Positions 57,222 through 64,000 of a DNA stretch of 64,000 nucleotides are shown here, piece by piece. The DNA is from Pseudomonas duriflava (lineage in GTDB: Bacteria; Pseudomonadota; Gammaproteobacteria; Pseudomonadales; Pseudomonadaceae): positions 1 through 64,000 of the forward strand of contig NZ_VLKY01000006.1 of the NCBI RefSeq assembly GCF_007830155.1, in the 5' to 3' direction. How positions within the stretch are numbered: the first letter of the stretch is position 1; each line of letters begins with the position of its first letter. Made by a program: the position numbers and the translations under genes. Below the pieces are notes generated by a model. That model saw nothing but the letters and a program-made list of their open reading frames with translations. It searched no databases and was not told where the DNA came from.

Positions 57222-58958
57222 TCAAAGGAAAAGTGCCGGACCCGAACGACCTTCCGGGAACTTCACGCCAATCTTGCGTACCCGGTGACCCTCAAGCGAT
57301 GCTACTGTCCAAATGAGGCCGGCCCATTCTACTTGGTCGCCTATAACGGGTTCACCACCTATTCGCTGAGTCACAAAATGACCTAACGATTGGCTGCCGT
57401 CCACATTATCAAGATTGAGTCCATAGAGCGAGGCGACGGCGCGCAATTCGGCATCCGCTTCTAACACGAAATCACCAAAGAAACGCTGCCCACGCTCGGG
57501 CGCCTGACTAAACAATCTGCCTAGCGCTGGCAAGTCGTGTTCATGGCCTATGACGCACAGGATGTCGCCAGCTTCAAGAGTAGTGCTGCCGGAGGGATGG
57601 AGTAGCTGCTGCCCTCGGAATAAAGCTGCAATCCGTGTATTAGGTGGCATCTTTAGTTCACGCAAGGCTGCGCCGATGCACCATTTTTCCTTTCCTAGCC
57701 GATAGACGAATAGCTCCCATTCACTGGTGGGATGTACTTGCAGGCCTGCCCGAGAAAACGGGGCGGGTTCCGGAGGGACGGTAACACGCAACAGTTTAGC
57801 GGCTAGCGGCAGGCTGGAGCCTTGCAACAACAGGGAAACCAAGACGATGAAAAAGGCAACGTTGAAAAACAACTGTGCTTGCGGAAGGCCCGCCATCATT
57901 GGGAAAACCGCCAGAATGATCGGTACTGCGCCACGCAGGCCTACCCAGGAGATAAAGAGCTTTTCCCGGTCGTGAAACGCACGGAAGGGAAGCAGGCCCA
58001 GCATGACCGAGAGGGGGCGCGCTACCAGAATCATCCAGAGGGCAAGACCCAGGGCCGGCAGGGCAATTGGCAGTAGGCTGCGAGGCTCAACTAAAAGGCC
58101 AAGGACCAGGAACATCCCGATTTGTGAAAGCCAGGCCATGCCATCAAGCATATGTAACATGCCATGGCGACTACGGATAGGGCGATTGCCCATGACCAGT
58201 CCGGCCAGGTAAACCGCCAGAATGCCGCTACCATGCGCTGCATTGGTCAAGGCGAAGATCAGGAGCCCGCCGCTGACTGCAAGCAGAGGATAAAGGCCGT
58301 CCGCTAACTGTATCCGGTTGATGAGTTGCAGCAGCAGCCAGCCGCCGCATAGGCCTAGTACACCACCAATAGTGAAATCTCGAATGAAATGCCAAAGTAG
58401 CATCCAGCTCAGTTCAGTATGACCACTACCCAGCATTTCAATCAGGGTAACGGTCAGGAACACCGCCATTGGATCGTTGCTGCCGGATTCGATTTCCAGT
58501 GTTGCTGTGACACGTTCATTGAGCCCGCGTCCGCCCAGCAGCGAGAAAACGGCTGCCGCGTCGGTGGAGCCTACAATGGCGCCGATTAAAAGCCCTTGAA
58601 AAACACTCAGGTCGAATAGCCAGGCGGCAACGGCCCCGGTCAGTCCGGCCGTAATAAGTACACCTACAGTAGCTAAAGAAAGAGCTGGCCATAAGGCCAC
58701 GCGAAAGCTGGAAACCCGAGTACGTAAACCACCATCGAGCAGAATCACGGCGAGCGCGAGGTTGCCTACCAGATAGGCCAAAGGGTAATTGGTGAAGTTG
58801 ATCTGCCCAGGACCGTCCACGCCAGCAAGCATGCCTACGCCAAGAAAGATCACCAGAATCGGAATTCCCAGGCGGGACGAAAGGGAACTTACTAGGATGG
58901 AGAGGCCAACCAGCACCGCGCCAATCAAGAACAAGCTATTGATTGTTACGGCGTCCAA
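57222..58958 (-). CDS. nhaP2: K+/H+ antiporter NhaP2 (CvrA)
   Basis: Cation/proton antiporter of the CPA1 family. About 12 membrane segments (residues 5-390) with the [14 protein letters not shown] and [11 protein letters not shown] motifs at the ion site, then a TrkA-C domain (about 405-485) and a CorC/HlyC-like C-terminal domain (about 490-575). The start is TTG 58958, 7 nt after AGGAG. It lies upstream of mscK on the same strand, as in other Pseudomonas. Confidence 0.93.
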   Translation of the reverse strand: MDAVTINSLFLIGAVLVGLSILVSSLSSRLGIPILVIFLGVGMLAGVDGPGQINFTNYPLAYLVGNLALAVILLDGGLRTRVSSFRVALWPALSLATVGVLITAGLTGAVAAWLFDLSVFQGLLIGAIVGSTDAAAVFSLLGGRGLNERVTATLEIESGSNDPMAVFLTVTLIEMLGSGHTELSWMLLWHFIRDFTIGGVLGLCGGWLLLQLINRIQLADGLYPLLAVSGGLLIFALTNAAHGSGILAVYLAGLVMGNRPIRSRHGMLHMLDGMAWLSQIGMFLVLGLLVEPRSLLPIALPALGLALWMILVARPLSVMLGLLPFRAFHDREKLFISWVGLRGAVPIILAVFPMMAGLPQAQLFFNVAFFIVLVSLLLQGSSLPLAAKLLRVTVPPEPAPFSRAGLQVHPTSEWELFVYRLGKEKWCIGAALRELKMPPNTRIAALFRGQQLLHPSGSTTLEAGDILCVIGHEHDLPALGRLFSQAPERGQRFFGDFVLEADAELRAVASLYGLNLDNVDGSQSLGHFVTQRIGGEPVIGDQVEWAGLIWTVASLEGHRVRKIGVKFPEGRSGPALFL

Positions 58959-59114
58959 ATCAGGGCTCCTGCGTCATTGAATGGGGCGCCGGGGCGCTTG
59001 AGTCTGGATTTAACCTGCTGGGTTGGCATGTTGTCAAAAATAATGCCAGATTCTTGCATATGCATGCGATGAGAAGGCTGCTCCGCTAAACTATGCGGCC
59101 CAAAGGAGTTCATC

Positions 59115-59960
59115 ATGAATTATCGCCATGCCTTTCACGCCGGCAATCATGCGGACGTGCTTAAGCATTTTATTCTGTCGCGGGTACTTGGCCTGCTCGG
59201 GCGCAAGGAAACCCCATTGGCTTATTTGGACAGCCATTCCGGTCTGGGGTTGTATGATCTGATGGGTGACCAGGCCACGCGGACAGGGGAGTGGAGAGAG
59301 GGCATTGCACGCTTATGGGCGGCTTTTGATGTTCCGGCTCCGTTGACATCCTATCTAGACATAGTTCGGGACATGAATCCTGACGGTGAGCTGCGTTTTT
59401 ATCCGGGCTCGCCTGAAGTTGCACGCCGCCTTACGCGGCCACAGGACCGTCTGCTGTTCAATGAATGGCATCCGGACGATGGTCAGCTGCTCAAGGCCAA
59501 CATGGCACAGGATCGTCGAACGGTAATTCATCAGCGTGACGGCTGGCTGCTGCCGAAAGCACTGCTGCCCACTCAGGAAAAACGTGCGGTTCTACTGGTT
59601 GATCCGCCTTTTGAACAGGCAGACGATTGGACGCGTTGTGCGCTAGCCTTGAAAGAAAGCATTGGTCGTATGCGGCAGAGCGTGGCGATGATCTGGTATC
59701 CCATCAAGGATCAACGTCAGCTTAAACGGTTTTATCAAGAGTTGCAGAAAAGCGGAGCACCCAAGCTATTACGAGCGGAGCTTTCAGTTCACCCCGTCGA
59801 CAATCCCATCGGTCTTAATGGGTCAGGAATGGCCATTGCCAATCCGCCGTGGGGACTGGAGGAGGAACTTCGGCAGGTACTACCCTGGCTGGCTAAGCAG
59901 CTATGTCAGAGCCAGTCAGGCTGGCGACTGGACTGGCTGATTGAAGAGCGACCGGCCTGA
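59115..59960 (+). CDS. rlmJ: 23S rRNA (adenine-2030-N6)-methyltransferase RlmJ
   Basis: Methylates A2030 of 23S rRNA. Family marks: NYRHAFHAGNHADVLKH at the N-terminus, DSHSGLGLYDL, FYPGSPEVARRL, NEWHPDD and the catalytic VDPPFEQADDW. The ATG follows AAGGAG. Length 281 is normal. It is convergent with msrA; the two stop codons are one base apart and share a palindrome. Confidence 0.96.
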   Translation: MNYRHAFHAGNHADVLKHFILSRVLGLLGRKETPLAYLDSHSGLGLYDLMGDQATRTGEWREGIARLWAAFDVPAPLTSYLDIVRDMNPDGELRFYPGSPEVARRLTRPQDRLLFNEWHPDDGQLLKANMAQDRRTVIHQRDGWLLPKALLPTQEKRAVLLVDPPFEQADDWTRCALALKESIGRMRQSVAMIWYPIKDQRQLKRFYQELQKSGAPKLLRAELSVHPVDNPIGLNGSGMAIANPPWGLEEELRQVLPWLAKQLCQSQSGWRLDWLIEERPA

Positions 59961-59971
59961 CTCAGGCCGGT
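59951..59971. repeat. 21-bp palindrome carrying both rlmJ and msrA stop codons
   Basis: ACCGGCCTGA-C-TCAGGCCGGT: perfect 10-bp arms around one base. TGA of rlmJ (59958-59960) and TGA of msrA (complement of 59962-59964) occupy mirrored positions, so each protein ends in Pro-Ala encoded by the arm. Confidence 0.9.
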
Positions 59972-60609
59972 AGGCAAACCCCAGTGCCGCGAAGGCCGCA
60001 ATAGCCGCCGGGATTCTTAGCCAAATACTGTTGATGATAGGGCTCGGCGTAGTAGAACGTGGTAAGCGGTGCGATTTCGGTCGTAATATCCCCATAGCCA
60101 GCCCGCGCCAATTCCGCTTGGAAAGCAGCATGGCTGGCTTCAATGATTGCTTGCTGGGCAGGCGTCTCGTAATAGATGGCCGAGCGGTATTGCGTCCCGA
60201 TGTCGTTTCCCTGACGCATGCCTTGCGTCGGGTCGTGGGCCTCCCAGAAAACCTTGAGTAAGGCTTCTAACGAGGTCTCATGCGGATCGTAAACCACCAG
60301 GACTGCTTCCGTGTGGCCAGTCAGGCCTGAGCATACCTCTTCGTAGGTAGGGTTAGGGGTGTAGCCACCCGCATAGCCTGCTGCAGTGGTCCATACGCCC
60401 GGTTGTTGCCATAGGCGTCTTTCTGCGCCCCAGAAGCAGCCTAGCCCTACCACAAGCTGTTCCATATGAGTAGGGAAGGGGGGCTTGAGTGAATGCCCAT
60501 TGACATAGTGCTGTGCGGGTACAACCAAAGGCGTTGCCCGGCCAGGTAGGGCTTGCTCAGCGGTAGGTAGTGCATTCTTTTGCGTCAGGATCTGTGAGCG
60601 CAGGACCAT
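59962..60609 (-). CDS. msrA: Peptide methionine (S)-S-oxide reductase MsrA
   Basis: Repairs oxidised methionine. Catalytic motif [13 protein letters not shown], then [30 protein letters not shown], and the C-terminal resolving cysteines in [18 protein letters not shown] 60609 follows GGAGAG and begins [12 protein letters not shown], the N-terminal extension characteristic of Pseudomonas MsrA, giving 215 residues; an ATG at 60630 is seven codons earlier. It is downstream of dipA on the same strand. Confidence 0.96.
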   Translation of the reverse strand: MVLRSQILTQKNALPTAEQALPGRATPLVVPAQHYVNGHSLKPPFPTHMEQLVVGLGCFWGAERRLWQQPGVWTTAAGYAGGYTPNPTYEEVCSGLTGHTEAVLVVYDPHETSLEALLKVFWEAHDPTQGMRQGNDIGTQYRSAIYYETPAQQAIIEASHAAFQAELARAGYGDITTEIAPLTTFYYAEPYHQQYLAKNPGGYCGLRGTGVCLPA

Positions 60610-60703
60610 AGGACTCTCCACACTGTACATCGACGGCTTCGAACGTAGAGACGCTCGATGACCGGCGGATATTATTCATGGGCGGTAAATAGGCGCCCTG
60701 GTT

Positions 60704-63397
60704 TCAACGTGACGTCTTGATCTCCCGCATATAGCGGCGCAGGCTTTCCACGAGTTCTTTGCCAGGGATAGGACGATCGAACAAGTAACCCTGGCCTACA
60801 TCACAGTGGTGACGACGCAGAAAGTTCAGCTGCTGTGTTGTTTCGATACCCTCGGCGACAACTTTAAGACGCAGGTTATGCGCCATGGCTACCACTGCGG
60901 AGGTGATCTCCATATCATCCTGATTATCGGGAATATCCTTAATAAAGCTTCGATCAATCTTAATGACGTCGATTGGAAATTTTTTCAAGTAGCTGAGCGA
61001 CGAGTAGCCTGTACCAAAATCGTCCATGGCCAGCGAAAGACCGATCTTTTTCATATCCTCTAGTTGTTGTCGGGTCTCATCAGTGGCATCAAGCAACAGG
61101 CTTTCAGTCAACTCAAGCTCCAAACGATGAGGGGGTAGGCGCTCTTCCAAGAGAATGCTGCGGATGGAGTTGACCAGTTCCAGATCGGTAAACTGTTTGG
61201 GTGACAAATTGATAGCAATCTGCAAGCAGGGTAGACCTGCCATATCCAGCTGACGAATCTGCCGGCATGCTTCCCGGATAACCCATTTCCCTATGGGAAT
61301 GATCAGTCCGGTTTCCTCGGCCACGCTAATGAACTGGTCGGGCCGGATCATGCCTTTTTCTGGGTGGCGCCAGCGAATCAGGGCTTCGAGGCCTAGCAAT
61401 TGCCCGCTACGCAGACAAAGTTTTGGCTGATAGTGCAGCTCGAGTTCGTCAAGCTCGAGCGCGCGGCGCAGATTGTCCTGCATGAAAAGTTTGTAGCTGG
61501 CTTCGGCTACTAGGGTTTCCGTGTATACCTGAACCCGATTACCACCGCTGGCCTTGGCCTTGTGTAGGGCAAGACCGGCATGTTTCATAAGCGTCTGTGG
61601 GTCCATCCCATGATCAGGTGTAACTGTCAGGCCAATCGAGCAACTGACCAAGGTCGACAGATTGTCTACGTGAACAGGTTTGTCGAGTGTCATCAGCAGG
61701 GAACTGGCGGCATCGAGCCCCTCGCTAACCGTCTTGTCTTCCAGTAATACGGCAAACTCGTTACTGGCAATACGGGCAATCAGCGTGCCTTGACCCAAGG
61801 TAGTCTGCAGTCGTCGCGCCAGGGTTACAAGCAGGTTATCGCCTGCCTGGTGACCTAGGCTATCGTTGATGCGCTTGAATCGGTCAATATCGATCAGGAG
61901 TAGACAATTGAGATTTTCCTGCCGCTCGACCAAGCGTTTCTCGAGACGCTCAATGAAATAGTTCCGGTTAGCAAGTCCTGTCAGTGTATCGCGATGAGCC
62001 AGCTGCTCTATGCTTTGCAGCGCTAACTTGGCCTGAGTTACGTCTTCCAAAATGCCGATATAGTGGGTCAGCTCTCCGCTGTCGGAAAACACTTTGGAGA
62101 GGGACAGCTGGCCCCAATAGAGTTCATGATTCTTGCGCTCGCAGCGTATTTCACCCTGCCAGCTGCTTTGCTTTTCCAGCGCGGCATAGGCGTCGGGCAG
62201 GCAGTCGGACCAGTTTATGAGGGCTGGTAGCGTTGTGATCGGCTGACCACAAACCTCTTCCGAGGAATACTGCGTGATGGCAGTAAAACTAGGAGTGATG
62301 TATTCAATGATGCCTTCTCGATTGACCAGAAGAAATGCATTGGCACTCTGTTCGACTGCCCGTTGGAACAAGTGAAGAGCATGGGTTGCATTACGGCGCT
62401 CATGGCTGCTTAACACTTTTGCATACTGGTCGGCTAGTTCACAGACGAAGGTGATTTCATCGTCATGCCAGGGGCGCAGTGCTCCGGTTTGCTCCAGGCT
62501 CAATACGCCTACTATCTTGCCATCCACACGAATGCTTGCATCAAGTAGAGATAAAATGCCAGCTGGTATCAGATAATCCGAAGCTCGTTCAATGGTTCGC
62601 GGATCGCTCTGAGCATCGCTGGCATCGATAGGACCCTGTGCTAGGGCCTCCATGTAGTGTGGCAGCGCTGTCAAATCCCAGTAATCAGGTGTCGCAAGCC
62701 CACTGGAGACGCTTTCATACAAATAGATCCGCTGTAGACGATTCTCCACGACGCGCCAGATGCTGGCTCGTGTCACACAGCAGGCTTCGCAGCTCGCACG
62801 GGTCATTCTTTGCGCTGCTTCTAGCAAGGGATCGCTGGAGCGATAGGCCTGCTGAGCCAGTTGCATCAGGAGATGACGTTGTGCCTGGGTCCGCTCGATA
62901 TGGGCCTGCTCATATATGCAGGATTGCTCGAGCAGAGCCAAAGAGGCTTTCAGGTCGGTATTCTGAGCGATCAACTCGCTCAGTTGCGGGTCGCTTGCCA
63001 TGTCCCGCTCAAGCGGAATCATATAGCCATGAAGAAGTTCTCGCCCATGACGACGAATACTTTCTCCCAGTTCAATTAAGGTCACGACTCCGTCAGGGCA
63101 ATGCAGAGAGTAGCGAACCGCATAGCGCTTGTTCTTAACCAGTTGATGCTGGATATCTTCATGCAGGCTATGACGTGCGACAGGCTCCATGAGGCTGGCA
63201 AAAGGTGAATCCAGTAACGAGCATAACGCATGAGCCGGAAGGCCAAGCCTCTGCTCACAGGACTGGTCCAGATAGAGAAGCGTCCAGCTGGGCTCGTTCA
63301 ACCGCTCGAAGCACAGCATACCCAGCCGTCTAGGATCGGGCAGCGGCGTGACAGCCTCGGCCACCGACAGGGTTGTCGCATCTGGATGGCTCTTCAT
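60704..63397 (-). CDS. dipA: Cyclic-di-GMP phosphodiesterase DipA (PAS-GAF-PAS-GGDEF-EAL)
   Basis: Degrades c-di-GMP and in P. aeruginosa promotes biofilm dispersion. Order: N-terminal PAS-like domain (about 25-130), GAF (about 190-335), second PAS with PAC (about 345-460), GGDEF-family domain (about 465-625) and EAL domain (about 640-890). The GGDEF signature is degenerate (ASNEF), so no cyclase activity is expected. The EAL site is intact: LEALIRW, INLSPKQF, and MDDFGTGYSSLSYL with KIDRSFI. The 897 residues and the place next to msrA and aceF match DipA. The ribosome site is weak. Confidence 0.93.
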   Translation of the reverse strand: MKSHPDATTLSVAEAVTPLPDPRRLGMLCFERLNEPSWTLLYLDQSCEQRLGLPAHALCSLLDSPFASLMEPVARHSLHEDIQHQLVKNKRYAVRYSLHCPDGVVTLIELGESIRRHGRELLHGYMIPLERDMASDPQLSELIAQNTDLKASLALLEQSCIYEQAHIERTQAQRHLLMQLAQQAYRSSDPLLEAAQRMTRASCEACCVTRASIWRVVENRLQRIYLYESVSSGLATPDYWDLTALPHYMEALAQGPIDASDAQSDPRTIERASDYLIPAGILSLLDASIRVDGKIVGVLSLEQTGALRPWHDDEITFVCELADQYAKVLSSHERRNATHALHLFQRAVEQSANAFLLVNREGIIEYITPSFTAITQYSSEEVCGQPITTLPALINWSDCLPDAYAALEKQSSWQGEIRCERKNHELYWGQLSLSKVFSDSGELTHYIGILEDVTQAKLALQSIEQLAHRDTLTGLANRNYFIERLEKRLVERQENLNCLLLIDIDRFKRINDSLGHQAGDNLLVTLARRLQTTLGQGTLIARIASNEFAVLLEDKTVSEGLDAASSLLMTLDKPVHVDNLSTLVSCSIGLTVTPDHGMDPQTLMKHAGLALHKAKASGGNRVQVYTETLVAEASYKLFMQDNLRRALELDELELHYQPKLCLRSGQLLGLEALIRWRHPEKGMIRPDQFISVAEETGLIIPIGKWVIREACRQIRQLDMAGLPCLQIAINLSPKQFTDLELVNSIRSILLEERLPPHRLELELTESLLLDATDETRQQLEDMKKIGLSLAMDDFGTGYSSLSYLKKFPIDVIKIDRSFIKDIPDNQDDMEITSAVVAMAHNLRLKVVAEGIETTQQLNFLRRHHCDVGQGYLFDRPIPGKELVESLRRYMREIKTSR

Positions 63398-63662
63398 GCG
63401 AAAGTTCGTTTCAAAATGGCTACTCGACGTGCCAGGCGAAAAAAAGTAACCGAGCGGACTCGATCCATGAATAAAAAGACTGGCACGTCAATAAGCGAAG
63501 GGTACTCAATCCGGCGTCCTGCCAATCCAAACAATGCATTCGATAGGGCTTTCATCCAATGCGCAAGGTTGCATGAAGGACTCGGCGCTGGCAAGCCTCT
63601 CAGATAGGGCTTCTAACGTTTCTCTCGTATGAGCTGTATCGATCCAGCGCATCAGATTCTTT
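63398..63662. other. Gap between dipA and the aceF terminator
   Basis: About 265 bp with no recognisable gene; presumably holds the dipA promoter and leader. Short open frames on the minus strand have no family features and no good ribosome sites. Confidence 0.5.
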
Positions 63663-63691
63663 AAAAAAAACCCTGCCAAGCGACAGGGTTT
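63663..63691 (-). terminator. Rho-independent terminator of aceF
   Basis: Read leftward: AAACCCTG/CAGGGTTT 8-bp stem with an 8-nt loop, followed by a T-run (A-run at 63663-63670 on the plus strand), about 45 bp past the aceF stop. Confidence 0.9.
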
Positions 63692-63736
63692 CGGATAACT
63701 GGCCTTACGGCCAGTCCATTCCAGGCACACCATCTA

Positions 63737-64000
63737 TCACAGCAATAAGCTGCGAATCTCTGCAAGCAGATCACCCAGACGCTTGGTGAAGCGAGCCGCT
63801 GCAGCACCATTGATCACTCGGTGATCGTAGGATAGCGACAGAGGCAGCATCAGGCGTGGCTGGAAAGCCTTGCCGTCCCAAACTGGCTGCATCGTGGCCT
63901 TGGAAACACCCAGAATTGCTACTTCAGGAGCATTCACGATTGGCGTAAAGCCGGTACCGCCAATATGGCCGAGACTGGAAATCGTGAAACAAGCCCCCTG
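63737..64000 (-). CDS. aceF: Pyruvate dehydrogenase E2, dihydrolipoamide acetyltransferase (3' end only)
   Basis: C-terminal catalytic part of the acetyltransferase core of pyruvate dehydrogenase; the gene runs off the right edge. Visible are the [28 protein letters not shown] strand region and the active-site motif [15 protein letters not shown] with the catalytic His, then the terminal [10 protein letters not shown]. The internal ATG at 63937 is not the start because the frame is open to the window edge. Confidence 0.96.
   Translation of the reverse strand, partial: QGACFTISSLGHIGGTGFTPIVNAPEVAILGVSKATMQPVWDGKAFQPRLMLPLSLSYDHRVINGAAAARFTKRLGDLLAEIRSLLL

Noticed and set aside
63394-63733. 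Two short minus-strand open frames between dipA and aceF
   Set aside because: They overlap the dipA start or the aceF terminator, lack ribosome sites and have no recognisable features.

Overview
The window is chromosomal sequence from a gammaproteobacterium of the Pseudomonas lineage. Three things support this: the gene order (pip-dtd-opgG-opgH; rsmE-tatCBA-hisE-hisI-ubiB-ubiJ-ubiE; hslU-hslV-SPOR-argS-priA-rpmE; maeB-ponA-pilMNOPQ-aroK-aroB-damX-gltB-gltD-hemE; mscK-nhaP2-rlmJ-msrA-dipA-aceF), protein lengths close to those of P. aeruginosa orthologues, and moderately GC-rich composition. I cannot name the species. Both edges cut genes: ftsY on the left, aceF on the right.

Layout. 1-3.8 kb: the division and secretion block ftsY-ftsE-ftsX, then the heat-shock sigma factor rpoH with a good AlgU/sigmaE-type promoter and a strong terminator. 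3.9-6.7 kb: accessory envelope genes (two small lipoproteins including a lipocalin, a PEBP protein, an isochorismatase-family hydrolase, a third lipoprotein). 6.7-12.5 kb: pip, dtd and the osmoregulated periplasmic glucan genes opgGH. 12.9-18.8 kb: a leftward run of rsmE, the Tat translocase, hisIE and ubiquinone genes ubiE-J-B. 18.9-26.6 kb: a PHA-system family protein, a DUF971 protein, the HslUV protease with a near-consensus sigma32 promoter, a SPOR protein, argS and priA, with rpmE divergent. 27.6-31.6 kb: NADP-malic enzyme and penicillin-binding protein 1A, converging on a 30-bp perfect inverted repeat. 31.8-40 kb: the type IV pilus alignment operon pilMNOPQ, then aroK, aroB and a DamX-like ATPase/SPOR protein. 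40.3-47.5 kb: glutamate synthase gltB/gltD and hemE. 47.5-52.1 kb: a small unknown protein, an MFS transporter with a divergent LysR regulator, and an SLC13-type permease. 52.3-63.4 kb: selO, mscK, nhaP2, rlmJ, msrA and the c-di-GMP phosphodiesterase dipA. 63.7 kb to the end: the 3' end of aceF.

How it fits together: rpoH (AlgU-type promoter) and hslVU (sigma32-type promoter) form a readable stress cascade inside the window. Envelope homeostasis recurs (opgGH, mscK, nhaP2, ponA, SPOR proteins, lipoproteins), as does surface behaviour (pilMNOPQ, dipA). The clearest genomic oddity is the complete absence of the medium-chain polyhydroxyalkanoate cluster from its usual place between the DUF971 gene and the PHA-system small gene, where only 156 bp remain. 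Two pure hexanucleotide tandem repeats, several long perfect hairpins and two gaps with decayed-looking coding text are the other points of interest. I found no phage, insertion sequence, CRISPR array, restriction or defence locus, and no tRNA or rRNA gene.
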